DNA of 60,000 bases from Cryptomeria japonica (lineage: Eukaryota; Streptophyta; Pinopsida; Cupressales; Cupressaceae), in contig NC_081413.1 of NCBI RefSeq assembly GCF_030272615.1, forward strand, positions 329,930,802-329,990,801, written 5' to 3'. Positions 43,004 through 54,339 of the stretch are shown here, in pieces. The notes below the pieces were generated by a model. That model made no database searches and was not told the origin of the DNA. It was given only the letters and a program-made list of their open reading frames with translations. The first letter of the stretch is position 1. Each line of letters opens with the position of its first letter. Both the position numbers and the translations under genes were made by a program.

Positions 43004-46000
43004 ATGAGTTTTACAACAATAAGCCCTACTTACACTATTCCCGTTAGACGAAGCCGTAGAATTAAGTCTTTCCGAGGTTTAACTACTGAGGAGATGGAAC
43101 CTAATTTGAATAGCCTTTTTAACGAGGACATGGGTAATTCCTCTAATCCTCCTAATGATGAAGAAGCTCTCCATGAGGTTTCTGTAGAACAACTTTCAAA
43201 ATTGGATAACCAATTTGACGATTTTCGACAATGGATGTCTCAAGAATACCCCGATAGTCAAGCTCTTCCTTTAATTGAGGGTCTAAAATGTATGCTTCAA
43301 AGTGATAAGAATGGAATTGATATTTTGCGTGGTATTGCACACATTGTGGATTCGAATGTGATGCCTATGAAGAGTTGTGCTGAAAATTTGGGTTATACAC
43401 AACCTCCTACTCAAGTCAATCATTCTATTCCTTTGACAACTCCTATTGCTAGCATACCTACCTTTACATCAAACATAATGGCTACTTCTACACAAGACAT
43501 TCCTCCTATGATCACCAGTCATGGGGGCAACCCTTCTTCTTCAATTAAACCTCTTCCTTCATTCAATCCGACTTCTTCATTCATTCCTTCAATGAGTGTT
43601 CCTATTACATCTCCACAAATGAACATGACGCAAGGGGGCAATTCATTTAACCATTCCATCCCTCCTTGTAGTGTTCCTCCTGTCCAATCATCTCCTATGA
43701 CTAATTATCATAGAGTCCCACCACCTTACTCTTTACCTTCTTTCAATAACATAACACCTCCATCTCAATCTAACACATCCAATATGAATTCTTCGACTGA
43801 AGCGACCATTAACAATCTTGCACAAACTGTCTCTTCTTTACATCAACAAATTGCCTCTATGAATCAATCTAAGTTTAGTGTGCCCACATTTGACGTTGCG
43901 AGCCCACTTTCTCTTGACATTGTTCGAGCTATCCCTCCTAAACATGTTGAAATCCCGCATTTGGAACTTTATAATGGTAAAGGAGATCCTCTAACACATG
44001 TTAAGACTTTTCAAACAATATGTACTGATTTTGCTTATGACCAAAGGTTGCTTGCAAAACTGTTCACTAGAACATTAAGAGACAAATCCCTACAATGGTA
44101 TTGCTCGTTGCCTTCCTATTCTATTACTTCTTTTGAACAACTTGCAAATGCTTTCATTCAACAATTTCAAAACAATATAAGTCCTAAAGTTACTTTGATT
44201 GATTTAATGCATTGTAAACAAGGTGTTAAAGAAAAAGTGACTGATTTCATTGGTAGATATAAGCATTTGTATGCTCAAATTTCTTTTCAAGTGCCTGACA
44301 ATGATATTCAAAGAATCTTTATTTCTAATTTACAAAAAGATATCCGAGACAAACTTCTGTTTTCTGAGTTTACTTCTTTCCAACAGTTGTGTGCAACTCT
44401 TCACAATTATCAACTGACTGTGAGTCAAATGGAACAATCACATCCTATGGCTCCGAGTGATAAGGGTGGTAGCAGTCAACAACCATTTGGGAAGTTTAAA
44501 CCGAACAGAGATTCCATCAAATTCAATGAAAACATCATCAACAACAATGTGAATGCAGCATCAGGTGTGCCTCCTATTTCTAAATTTTTCAAGAAAGAAA
44601 GAAAGTATACTCCTTTGAATGAATCATTGCATAGTATTATGAATAAGTTATTGGAACAAAATGTGCTTACTCTTCCTCCTATAAGACAAATTGATCCTGC
44701 AAAGATTACTTCACCTTATTTTGATAACAAATCTTTTTGTCAATTTCACCGTCAGCCTGGGCATGATACTGAAAAATGTTTTTCTTTAAAGGGTAAAATT
44801 CAAGATTTGATTGATAACAATACTATCTCTGTTTCTGGAGTAAATGATAAAGGCAACACATCTGTAGCTCCTCCTAACCAAAATCTTCAGATTTTCACTG
44901 ATCCATTGCCTTCTCATACCTCTAATGCAATTGAGGTTAATGATTCCTCTCTTTCATCTGATGGTCTTGTGTCTATGACTCCGAATGTGATTAACTTTGT
45001 AGAGCAGCAAGAAATCCCTAAAGAACCTTCCATCACATTTGATTCCAGTGAAACCATTAGGGCACCTGATGGTCCTTTATATATAATTGCAAAAGTCAAG
45101 AACACACCTTGCCGTGGAGTGCTTATTGATCCTTCGTGCATGATTAATGTTATTACTGAAGAATTTCTTTTTACTTTGCAATTGAATCAAGTGATCTATG
45201 ACAAAACAGATGTGATTGTGAAATTATTTGATGCATTTTCTTCTCCTGCAATTGGTTCTATTACATTGCCTATTGAGGTCTATAACAAATCTCTTGATGT
45301 GAACTTTGCTATTATTCCATCTGCCGAACAATTTCGTGTGAAGCTTGGTTATCCTTGGCTATCTTCCATGAAAGCTATTGCTTCTCCTATTCAAAAATGT
45401 TTGAAATTTCCCCATAATGGTGAAGTTGTTACTGTCAATCATAATCTCTTTAAACCAGCTGAAAGAACTTCTAGTGTTCCTATTGATTACTTTTGGCCTA
45501 AACAATTCCAATCTCTTCCTCCGCGAAGTGATCATCTTTTTAAATCTTATCAAAAGTGGAAAACAGATATGATCCTATCTCTAAGTGAACCTAGAACACC
45601 TAAACTTGACATTCCTATCATTCTTGAGAAGGAAGTTCTTCCTTTGAAAGATAAAACTAATGTCTTTCCTCAAGAAGATTCCCAACCCATCCCTATGGAT
45701 GTGACTATGTCTATGCCTAATAAACTTCCTAAGAGTGGACCTATACCTCCTCGTCATGATGGACTTGGTCTTCTCCCTAAACCAAATATTCCTCCTTTAT
45801 ATGGAGCAGTTCCTCCTCCTTCTTTTTATAGAGAGAAGAGACCTTCTTCTTCTCCTATTGTCCAGCCTAAGAGACCACAACCTAAACACCCAAGTGCTAA
45901 GGATGAGAACATTCCTCCTCCTCAATCTTCTCCACTTCCTACTAAGACTAGACGAAATCGTTCTGCACGTGAACGCCGGCGAAAGCGTCGTCTTAGAGCT

Positions 46001-46387
46001 CAAACTTTGCAATCTCCAAAAACACCTTCAACAAGCATTATTCCATTTTCTCCTCAGCCGGACATTGAGCCTAAATCTCCTAAACATACGATGCATGATG
46101 GTTTTGATCCGGTGTGAGTTAAAGATCCTATTTTTATAAATCTTGATGATGATATGGATGAAAATGTTATTCATGATGAAAATGTTACTCCTCTTGCTTC
46201 TGATAGTGAATATGAATTTGTTGATGTTGATAACCATTTATCTAATGAATTTTCTAAAGCACTTATCCTAGCTCCTAGACAAGAACAACGTGGCTCAGAA
46301 CATGAACATAGCCCTTGTTTGGATCTTGTGATAGCTGCATCTGCTGTGTTGGATGTTCCTCCTCTAGCGTGTTCCCTGCCTTCCTGA
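43004..46387 (+). CDS. Gag-like protein of element E with degenerate protease region
   Basis: 1037 open codons from ATG 43004 to TGA 46115; the same frame is open again to 46387, so that TGA is probably a mutation. The first 300 residues are Pro/Ser/Thr-rich. A capsid-like domain follows at about 320-480 (HLELYNGKGDPLTHVKTFQT, FEQLANAFIQQFQNN), then zinc-knuckle variant CQFHRQPGHDTEKC near residue 578. The protease-like part has RGVLIDPSCMINVI where active copies have LIDGGAGLNI, so the Asp remains but the D-[ST/G]-G active-site loop is lost; YPWLSSMKAIASPIQKCLKF then matches the domain end. The tail is basic (RRNRSARERRRKRRLRAQ), then acidic. Likely a structural/RNA-packaging protein needing helper enzymes. 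Confidence 0.85.
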
Positions 46388-47155
46388 AACATTGATCAGC
46401 AAGATCGGGGGGTAGATGATGTGCTAGACTAGTTTCATTAGCATAGCAGATTCTTTCCTCCTCTCTTTCAGTACTTCTTCTATATGTTATTCTCATTCTT
46501 CTATTTGTTGTCCTTAGTGTTGTTTACTTGAGGACGATGCAAAGTATTGAGATCTCTCGATCTCTCTCATGTTGACTCAAAAGACACATGTGTTCCCTTC
46601 TTCTAGGTGACCTTCCTTGATTGGGGAATGAAGAACAATTATGCATACATACATATGATATATATACTATCATACAGCATACTGACCCCGAGGAAAGCGA
46701 AGTCACCTCGTGCTTTGTGTTTTGTGTCTATTATCCTTGGGTTTATCTCACACTTGGGGGCTAAATCCTTGCGATAACGTGCTCCTTTCCTTTCTCATTT
46801 CTTATGTGTATCACTACGTTAAAACAATCACCCCCGGTGAGGCGTGTGCGATCGCTTTAACGTAGGGGGGCATACATCCCGGTCATATCTTTTCAAGATA
46901 CTTGAAAATTTCTTGGTAAATTTAGCCTTGCCTTAAAAAATTTTGATATCTTTCTTGCATGACTCATAGTGAGGGAACCTTACTACTGACAGTCATGGTT
47001 CTCCCTCGTGATCTTCCCTTTTACTTTGTCAATCGAAGTCGTAAGATCCTTAGTCCACTGGGGGCTTGGTGTATCTTGCCTCCTTGACATGGTGAAAGTC
47101 TTTCAATGTTGTTTCCTTGTACTTTACCGGAAGTATGAGCATACATACTCCCGCT
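46388..47155 (+). other. 3' non-coding region of element E
   Basis: No pol remnant. Includes a 10-bp perfect inverted repeat, CTACGTTAAA (46814-46823) and TTTAACGTAG (46856-46865), with a GC-rich 32-base loop. Confidence 0.65.
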
Positions 47156-47170
47156 AAAGTGGGGGCTAAA
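47156..47170 (+). other. Polypurine tract of element E
   Basis: AAAGTGGGGGCTAAA directly before the 3' LTR start; same general form as the tracts of elements A and D. Confidence 0.85.
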
Positions 47171-48374
47171 TGTAGCGTCCTAAAATTGCGACACTTGCAA
47201 TTTCGACTGCATTTCAGTCTTCACGATGGCGACGCAACACGCAACCTGAATGGAGACCCCGAAACTTGCTCACGACACCAAAAACTGCATTTTTCAAGCA
47301 CCTTGGCCTGAACCTCCTTGCACCCTGCTATCCTGGGAGGTGGGACCAGAGCGCCCAGCGCCCTGGTCCCTGGGTCCTATTTTGGGCCCGGTCTCCTAAG
47401 GGGCTCGGGTCTTTTTGTTTTCAATTTGGAAATTAACTTTCCTGGTCGGCCTAAGGTCGGGAAAATCAGTCTATCAGCCCTAAATGACAAGTATATAAAC
47501 TACATTTTCCTCTTTCATTCGATATGATGGAAAAAGGCGTGGAAATTATACTCAAGCATTCAAGCATTCAAGCATTTAAGCATTCCTTCAAGCAATTGAT
47601 CATTTCAAGTCTCCATTCAAGGCTAAGTGTTGCATTCAAGACAAGGATTCAACCATTTAAGAGGAGATCACATACTACATGCTACATACAACATACAACA
47701 TACAACATCTAAACCTTCGCACATAAGGATACAAACATCCTTAGAACAAGGTATTAGTACTTGTTTTACATACATTTACATTTACAGCTCTTGCTCATTT
47801 CTTGGTTAATTCCAAAACCGGGGTTTGACCTAAAGGCAAACCCCTAATCCCTAACCCCCCAATTGTCTTCGCTTTTCTATGTGTAGGTTGCAGGTACGCG
47901 GCTGAAATTGAAGATCTGGAATCCTTGTGCAGAGACGAACAGATCCCCCTTCGTTTCGTGGATTTTTCGGAGGACCGTGGCGCCGGGCGCCATCGTCCCG
48001 ACAACTTTTGCTCAAATTTGCAGGACAGCGCCGTATCGACATTTTACTGCTAATTCCAGGTCCGCAGCTTCATCCTATAATCTGAACTCAGTTTATAAGC
48101 AAATCTTTGTCACTTTCTATGCATGCTTAGCTTAATTCTTCTATCAACATTCTTTACAAAAGAGGGTAGCCTTGCTGTCTTAACCCTTGAAACACATTTA
48201 GCATCCAATCTTGCATTGCGTGGGATTGGAGCTAGTGGATTTCAACCCCTCTTTTGAATGTAAAGTCTCTCCCCTAAGTGAAAACCATCGAATCCTAGCG
48301 AACCTCCCTTCTCTCTCCTCGGAGTTGGAAGAGGGGAGAACAACTAGGGTTCGATCGCGATTTTCCGCTTTACA
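47171..48374 (+). repeat. 3' LTR of element E
   Basis: 1204 bp, ends identical to the 5' LTR apart from TGTAGCG/TGTAGCA. TATATAAA at 47492-47499. Confidence 0.96.
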
Positions 48375-48379
48375 CCTGT
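48375..48379 (+). repeat. Target site duplication of element E (right)
   Basis: CCTGT, matching 40629-40633. Removing element E and one copy joins the ATGCGCTA array of element D. Confidence 0.95.
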
Positions 48380-48620
48380 GCTACGTGCTAAACTAGAGTT
48401 TTGAATTTTTCTCCAACAGGAATGATTATGCGCTAATATGCCCTCAATAAGCACTATAGTTTGCCCCCAATACGCTAGGTTGATGCTTCAACGCGCTAAT
48501 ATGGTGCCTAAGAGCACTAGTGAGAAGTTGCCAAATGTTCAGATGGTTATGCGCTAGTTTTGAGAATGAATGCGCTAAAGTTTGACTTAGATGCGCTAGG
48601 ATATTGCTCCTATGTGCTAA
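48380..48620. repeat. ATGCGCTA array in element D leader, distal block
   Basis: Copies such as ATGCGCTAATATG, ACGCGCTAATATGG, ATGCGCTAAAG and ATGCGCTAGG at 20-30 bp spacing, with decayed ATGTGCTA forms. Continues the two copies at 40570-40605 across element E. Confidence 0.8.
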
Positions 48621-50144
48621 ACTTCTCTATTTGTCTTGTTTTTGGTTTTTTTGGAAATTTTCAACACTTTTTTTAACTTTGATGGATGATTTTCTGAAGT
48701 ATAAAATGCAAACACAGTACGAAAAAGACAACTATTTTTGCCTATTCTAAACAAATAGTGTATGTTCTGCGAGGATGTGTTCAAATCCCTAATGTTTTCA
48801 CGGGTTTGGATACAAATAATACAATTCAGATAGACTCTTTATTCAAAGGTCATCAATAATACCATAGCCCACTAGTCTTGATACTCCGTCAGCTCAAACA
48901 GTCGTGTCACCCCCTAGGGGGTGCTCGTGTTTTTGCCTTTTGCCAGAAATTAACCCAAAGTGAATTGCTTCACAATTGAGTAGCTATCTTGGGAGATATA
49001 TGGTGAGTAATCTTGGGGGCGGATTCTTCCCCACCCTTGCACTATGATATTGAGGATGTTTGGATATTGACTCGACTCAATGTTTCTATTTCTAAGGTTC
49101 GTAATCAAGCTTCATGTTCGGTCTTCAATGATAAACCCCCTTGGGAGGCTTCCCAACCTTGAGAACAAAGGCTTTACATATCGTAAAGATACTGGGGGAA
49201 GGCTAATCGCTAAGAAAAACCATTGAAGGGACTTTTGTCACCCTCCACTTTTGATTATAGTGGGTTGGAACACTTGTCGATAAAGTCGTTTCCCACTTAG
49301 GTCATTCCCCTCTCACCGACCATTTAAATGGCGCTCTAAGAGCAACTTGGGAGGGTAGGCCTGTTAAAGGTTGTAAATGCTTAAAATACTGAAATCATAA
49401 GAGTGGTTTGGCTTTTTGGTCACCCAGTTAAGGGGAGAGCATATACCTTCCACTTTCGAGACAAGGCACAAAATCATTCTTTTTAATCTTACAATTCAAT
49501 TGTTTTCTAAGTCTATTGGGAGATGTTGCTCCAAAAAGGCATGATGTTCTTTTTAATTTTCAAATCAGTGATTTTTTTTTTTAATCCAAGTAATTAAATC
49601 CTAGTCAACAAAGCAAATTCTTCGATATGGTCAACAAAAATGAATTTGATAAGGGAAAAATTTATCTCTTTTTCTTTATCTAGAACTTGGAAAAGTGAGT
49701 TTTTTTTAACTTATGCAAGAAAATGAAATGGATCCTTTTAGACACCAAAGGATGGTGAGATTCATTTTAAAATTTTGCAAAATGAAAGTTTGTCTTAGTT
49801 CTTTTTAAACCCCAAAAATGAAGTGTTTTCTCTTCCTATGAAAGCAAGGTAAAGTTTTTGTTTGTTGTTCTTTTTAAGTTACCCCAAAAGGAAAATGAGT
49901 TCAATTTTACTAATAACGAAATGAAGAAAAATTCAAATAACTAACTTAACCAAGTTAGAAATAAAAAATTTAATCAAAAAGCCTACACTTAGTAAAAGGA
50001 AATCTCCCAACCCTGCAAACAAATGTTAGTTACCTGCAATAAAAACCAGTTAGCAATAAAAAATTTCAAGGTGGACTTCTGCAGGTCTAATTTTCTGTCT
50101 CTGTTACAATTTTGTTTTTCTCTCTGTGTCTGCTATGTGCTAAT

Positions 50145-50395
50145 CTACAGACTAGATGCGCTACAGAATGGAACCTATGTGCTAGTCAAAAACCCAGATG
50201 TGCTACGTTGTTGCATGGATGCGCTGCACTGATGTTTTAAAATGCTGAGGCTTACATGAATTAGCAGAAGTGCTTATGCGCTAAGGTTAAGGCGGGATGC
50301 GCTAAAGGATGGCATCAATGCACTAAAAAGTAAGCAGTATCTGCCAAAGGATAGACTGAATGCGCTAGAGGATGGTATCCACGCGATAATTCAAG
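50145..50395. repeat. ATGCGCTA array in element D leader, block near primer site
   Basis: About nine copies of ATGCGCTA and decayed ATGTGCTA/ATGCACTA, 60-300 bp from the primer site. On the + strand the motif is the reverse complement of the TAGCGCAT array in the antisense intron. Confidence 0.8.
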
Positions 50396-50454
50396 TTTTC
50401 CACATACCTGCAAAGTTAGTTCTGCATAAAAAATGATTTGATAAATGGGGTTAT

Positions 50455-50472
50455 GCCCCATGGTGGGTGCCA
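50455..50472 (-). other. Primer binding site of element D
   Basis: On the - strand TGGCACCCACCATGGGGC, four bases after the 5' LTR end. Its start TGGC and position fit a tRNA primer site of the kind seen in plant Tat elements; tRNA identity not assigned. Confidence 0.75.
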
Positions 50473-50476
50473 GAAA

Positions 50477-51977
50477 TGTGTGCGGGAAAAGTGGTTCAAT
50501 GAAACAGAAAATATGAATTCAGGACAAGTCCACACACCAATGGGACTCTTGGTGCAATTTATGGAGCTATATGGAATAGCTCAACTTCCCAAAGGATGTT
50601 ACATTGTTCTCTATCTCACAAGACCCCTCAAGCCAATGCCTTTGCTCTAAGATCACTGAGCAAAGTGACTTAGGGATGACAATCATGAGAATGAGGGATA
50701 TTTGATCAATCTAACATGAATGCAATCCTAAATATGCATGATATTAACAAACATGAATTAAACTAGCATGTATATGATGATAAGATGAAAGGATTAGTAA
50801 AAGAACTATCCTAACATGATACACTAGCTTAATATGATTATTTATGATAATAGAAATGCTTCTAAAATGCTTATTAGATTATTTCTATTCAAAGAGAGAT
50901 TAAATGCTTAGTAAAATGCATATAAGTGTGATGCTAAAGACTTTAATGTGAGAATGAGGAAATGAGGGCTCTATTTATAGGAAAAACAGGGCAATGGATG
51001 GTCAAGATTGGTTAATCCTATCAAGGGCCAGGATTGAAAGTTATCAATCCATGCACTCAAGTCTCACTAATGAAATGGTGACAATTGTCAACATAAGACT
51101 GCTTGAGAGGGGATGTAAGAAGCATTAAATGCTTGAGAAGACCTCATGGTTACCTTAGGAGGTAAGGGTTAAGGTTAGGTTAAGGTTATCCATTGGACAA
51201 AGCTTTTACCCAAAGGATAAATTCTTTTGCAAGGGTTAAAGGAATAACCATGGTCAAAGCAATGAATGCTTGACGAGACCCCTGGGTTAGATGTGGGTTG
51301 AGTTAGAGAGAAAGTCTCTAATTATGCAAGAGGGTTGAGTTAACCATTAATGGTTTGGAAGACTTTCAAGGTTAACTCTAATCGTGCAAGAGGGTTGAGT
51401 TAACCATTAATGGTTTGGAATACTTTCAAGGTTAAGTTGTTGAAGACATAAAGCCCTTTAATGGTTTTCAAAGACTTTGAGGGTTTGAGAAGTGACTTCC
51501 CTTCGTTTAGGGATGTGACAATATTTATTAGATGGGTTAGGCTAATTTAGAAGTGTTTAGAAGAATCTAGAAGAGGGGTTTAGAGAGGCAAGTGGGAAGT
51601 AAGAGAATGCAAGTGGATGGAGGGTAATTTTAATTAAAATAAATTGCTTTATTTCAACAAAAATAGATGCAACTTGCATAAATACAAGTGGGGGATTTAA
51701 ATAGATAAATTAGATTTATTTATTTGAAGTGAACAATTTAATTAGATGTAAATTTAATTAAAAAGAGTAGAAAGGGGATTTAATTAAATAAAGTGATTCA
51801 TTCAATTAAATGATATAAGAGACCTAATTGAATTTAATTAAAAAACTGAATAACTTATTTAATCAAATAGATGAATGTGAATGATTTAATTAAATTAAAT
51901 TTAATTAAATAGAGGAATGAGAATAAAATGAATATTAAATATTCACTTAGGAAGGTGGTCATTTTTATACGTCTAGA
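50477..51977 (-). repeat. 5' LTR of element D
   Basis: 1501 bp; on the - strand begins TCTAGACGTATAAAAATG (the expected TG has become TC) and ends CCCGCACACA. Matches the 3' LTR including the 60-bp internal duplication. TATAAATA at 50979-50972. Confidence 0.94.
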
Positions 51978-51982
51978 GATAT
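51978..51982 (+). repeat. Target site duplication of element D (right)
   Basis: GATAT, matching 25804-25808. Confidence 0.9.
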
Positions 51983-53465
51983 AATAGCACAAGGAAAACC
52001 TAAACCCTAAAACTTTGAAATGTTTATGCAAACCCCAAAGCTAACACCCATTAGGGGAGAGACCCCGATATGTGCGTAAGGTCCTTTACATGCTATAGTA
52101 CATGGGTTGTTAGGGACCCACTGAGGCACACCTGACCATCCAATACATGTCTAGATTTGTACTAATAATAATTTTTTTTAAACCCACAAATGAATCAGCC
52201 TAAATTTGGCCTTATTCTGGTTAACATTTGATTAAAATATATATATTAAATGAAAACATTAAGTACCGAACAATGGAGTCAAACAAGTACGACCATATAG
52301 TTCACCATCTGTTCATGATAGCTCTAGATTTTGACGTGCATAGCAGCGGGCCCCATGCAGAACTTATGCATGCCCACATGAAGGAAATAAAAGGACAAGT
52401 TTTATGGTCATTTGAGGCCTATCATCGTACTTACAAACTAAAGTCTCAACAATATACTTCCATGTAAATAACCCTTGACACAAAAGAGGGCCACCATTGG
52501 TAACTACACCCTACACCTAAGAACATTTATGCTTACGATAAGATGTCCAAGGCCAAACACGATAAGATGTCCAAGGCCAAACATTTTTGGGCCCTTTGTT
52601 CCATGTGTCCAACTCTCCATCACACCAACTAGTCACCTCACTGCACATCTACTAGTCACTTCACGATATCTCCCACCTGCATCGACAATAAAAATGCGTA
52701 AGGCGACCATTTTCCATTAAAAACCAATCAACTTAGACATAAATGGCGATATCAAATTGACATTGCATATGCAAACCAAATTCAAAATTTGAAATGGCAA
52801 GAGTACAGACATTAAAGAGGCCACACAAACAAGTTTTTCATTTAAATCATACAAATAGCAATGAAATAATATCATTTCACTCACAAAGAAGACATGAAAG
52901 GCATCAAATTGGAGAAGGAAGACACGAAAGGCATCAAAATATTTGAAGCACATACAACAAGCATCCAAGTATGTATTTTCTTCCAGTAGCAAGTGTTCTT
53001 ATTGTTAAACCCTGTCTTCCTCCTTACTGTTTTAGATGCTCTTATTTATTTTCTTCCCATTTGTAACTTCTCTTACTATTTTAAACCATCATGGTTGAGT
53101 TTTTGCTTCATTTCCTTTTGTTCTATTTAGTTCCCTTCATCCATTACTTTATGTTTTACAGTATTTCATGCTTTCATGTTCACTTCACGTTCTATTGTTT
53201 CCCTCATCTTCATTTCCTTTTCAGTTTTACAAGCCCTCAAATTGTTTACAAACCCTTATATTCATTCATGTAAACCCTATCTATTATCAAGTTACAGATG
53301 TGCTTTCCTACACGTTCATTATTTTTTCCATTATTTCCTTCAATTTCTTTTCCTATTCAGTTTATGCTTACCCTTACTATTTTACATCCTTATGTTTTAT
53401 TTAGATCCCTTCACCCAATCCTTACATATTCATTTTGTTCCCTTGAACGGTCCATTTTAAGGCCT
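51983..53465. other. Anonymous sequence right of element D
   Basis: No recognised gene. Contains one exact 24-bp tandem duplication (52535-52558 and 52559-52582, core GATAAGATGTCCAAGGCCAA). The rest is AT-rich. Confidence 0.6.
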
Positions 53466-53985
53466 TCATCATCTTAATACTGCACTATTCCATTTATTGC
53501 ATATAACCTTCACTATTTCATTTCTATTGAATCCTATGTATGTGATTTTACAGTTTCTATTTTCAAGTTTAGATATTATTGTTTTCATTATCTTAATATT
53601 GCAATTTTTCATGTATTGCATATAACCTTCACCATTTCATTTCTACTGAATCCTATGTATGTGATTTTACAGTTTCTATTTTCAAGTTTGGATCTTACTG
53701 TTTTCAATATCTTAATGTTGCAATTTTTCATATATTGCATATAGCCTTCACTGTTTCATTTCTACTGAATCTTATGTATGTGATTTTACAATTTTTGTAT
53801 TCAAGTTTGGACATTGTTGTTTGCATTATCTTAATACTGCACTATTTTATTTATTGCATATAACCTTCACTGTTTCATTTCTATTGAATCCTATGTATGT
53901 GATTTTATAGTTTATGTTTTCAAGTTTGGACATTATTGTTTTTTGTTCTCATTTCTATTGAATCCTATGTATGTGATTTGTACAA
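53466..53985. repeat. Tandem repeat of about 120 bp
   Basis: About four copies sharing ATCTTAATACTGCACTATT-like starts, TATTGCATATAACCTTCAC and GAATCCTATGTATGTGATTT, beginning near 53469, 53589, 53706 and 53824; a partial fifth follows. Copies differ at several percent of positions. Confidence 0.85.
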
Positions 53986-54339
53986 ACCCTTACTGTTTTC
54001 AACTTTTACAAATCATTTTATTCATTTTTTAAAACCCTATCTGAGACCAAATTTTGATGTTCTCTGATACACATTCATTTCATGTACCATTTTTTTAAAC
54101 CCTTTTAATTATGCTTACCCTATTTGAGACCAAATTTTGATGTTTTGCTATCTAGCTTCCCTTACTATTATCATGTTTACACATTCTCTCCACTATTTTG
54201 ATTCGTGTTCCATTGTTTCCTTTACAGTTTTTACAACCATTAATGTCTCATGATCTCATGGTTTATATGCCTTTCCAACCCCTATTTTTTTACATCCTCA
54301 TGGTTTGTTCACATCCTTCATCCATATCCTCATTCTATG

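Larger units (their letters stand above)
40634..48374 (+). mobile_element. Non-autonomous Tat-derived element E nested in element D
   Basis: Two LTRs of exactly 1204 bp, CCTGT duplications, a primer site at 41841, a 1.2-kb leader with repeated hairpins, one long Gag-like ORF and a polypurine tract at 47156-47170. RT, RNase H and integrase are absent with no remnant in the 0.8 kb after the ORF. The LTR start (TGTAGCATCCTAAAATTG) resembles element A's, which with the Gag suggests the Tat lineage. Only about 2% LTR difference by eye, mostly transitions, so this is the youngest insertion judged so. Confidence 0.93.
48380..50454 (-). other. Leader of element D, part next to 5' LTR
   Basis: About 2.1 kb of untranslated leader with no supported ORF. 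It starts and ends with ATGCGCTA arrays (listed separately); the middle (48650-50000) is AT-rich with many short A and T runs and nothing else recognised. Confidence 0.65.
25809..51977 (-). mobile_element. Ty3/gypsy Tat-lineage LTR retrotransposon D, split by element E
   Basis: Transcribed on the - strand. The 5' LTR is 50477-51977, primer site 50455-50472, leader to about 39942, gag-pol 39707-32295, antisense PMD gene 27718-30916 (+ strand), polypurine tract 27312-27325 and 3' LTR 25809-27311. GATAT duplications flank both ends. Without element E (7.7 kb) it is about 18.4 kb, in the size range of Ogre-like elements. Coding regions carry several frameshifts and stops. It shares gene order, polypurine tract and antisense gene with element A but is clearly diverged from it. 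Confidence 0.92.

Noticed and set aside
52228-52467. 79-codon ORF right of element D
   Set aside because: No recognisable domain and no supporting context; likely chance.
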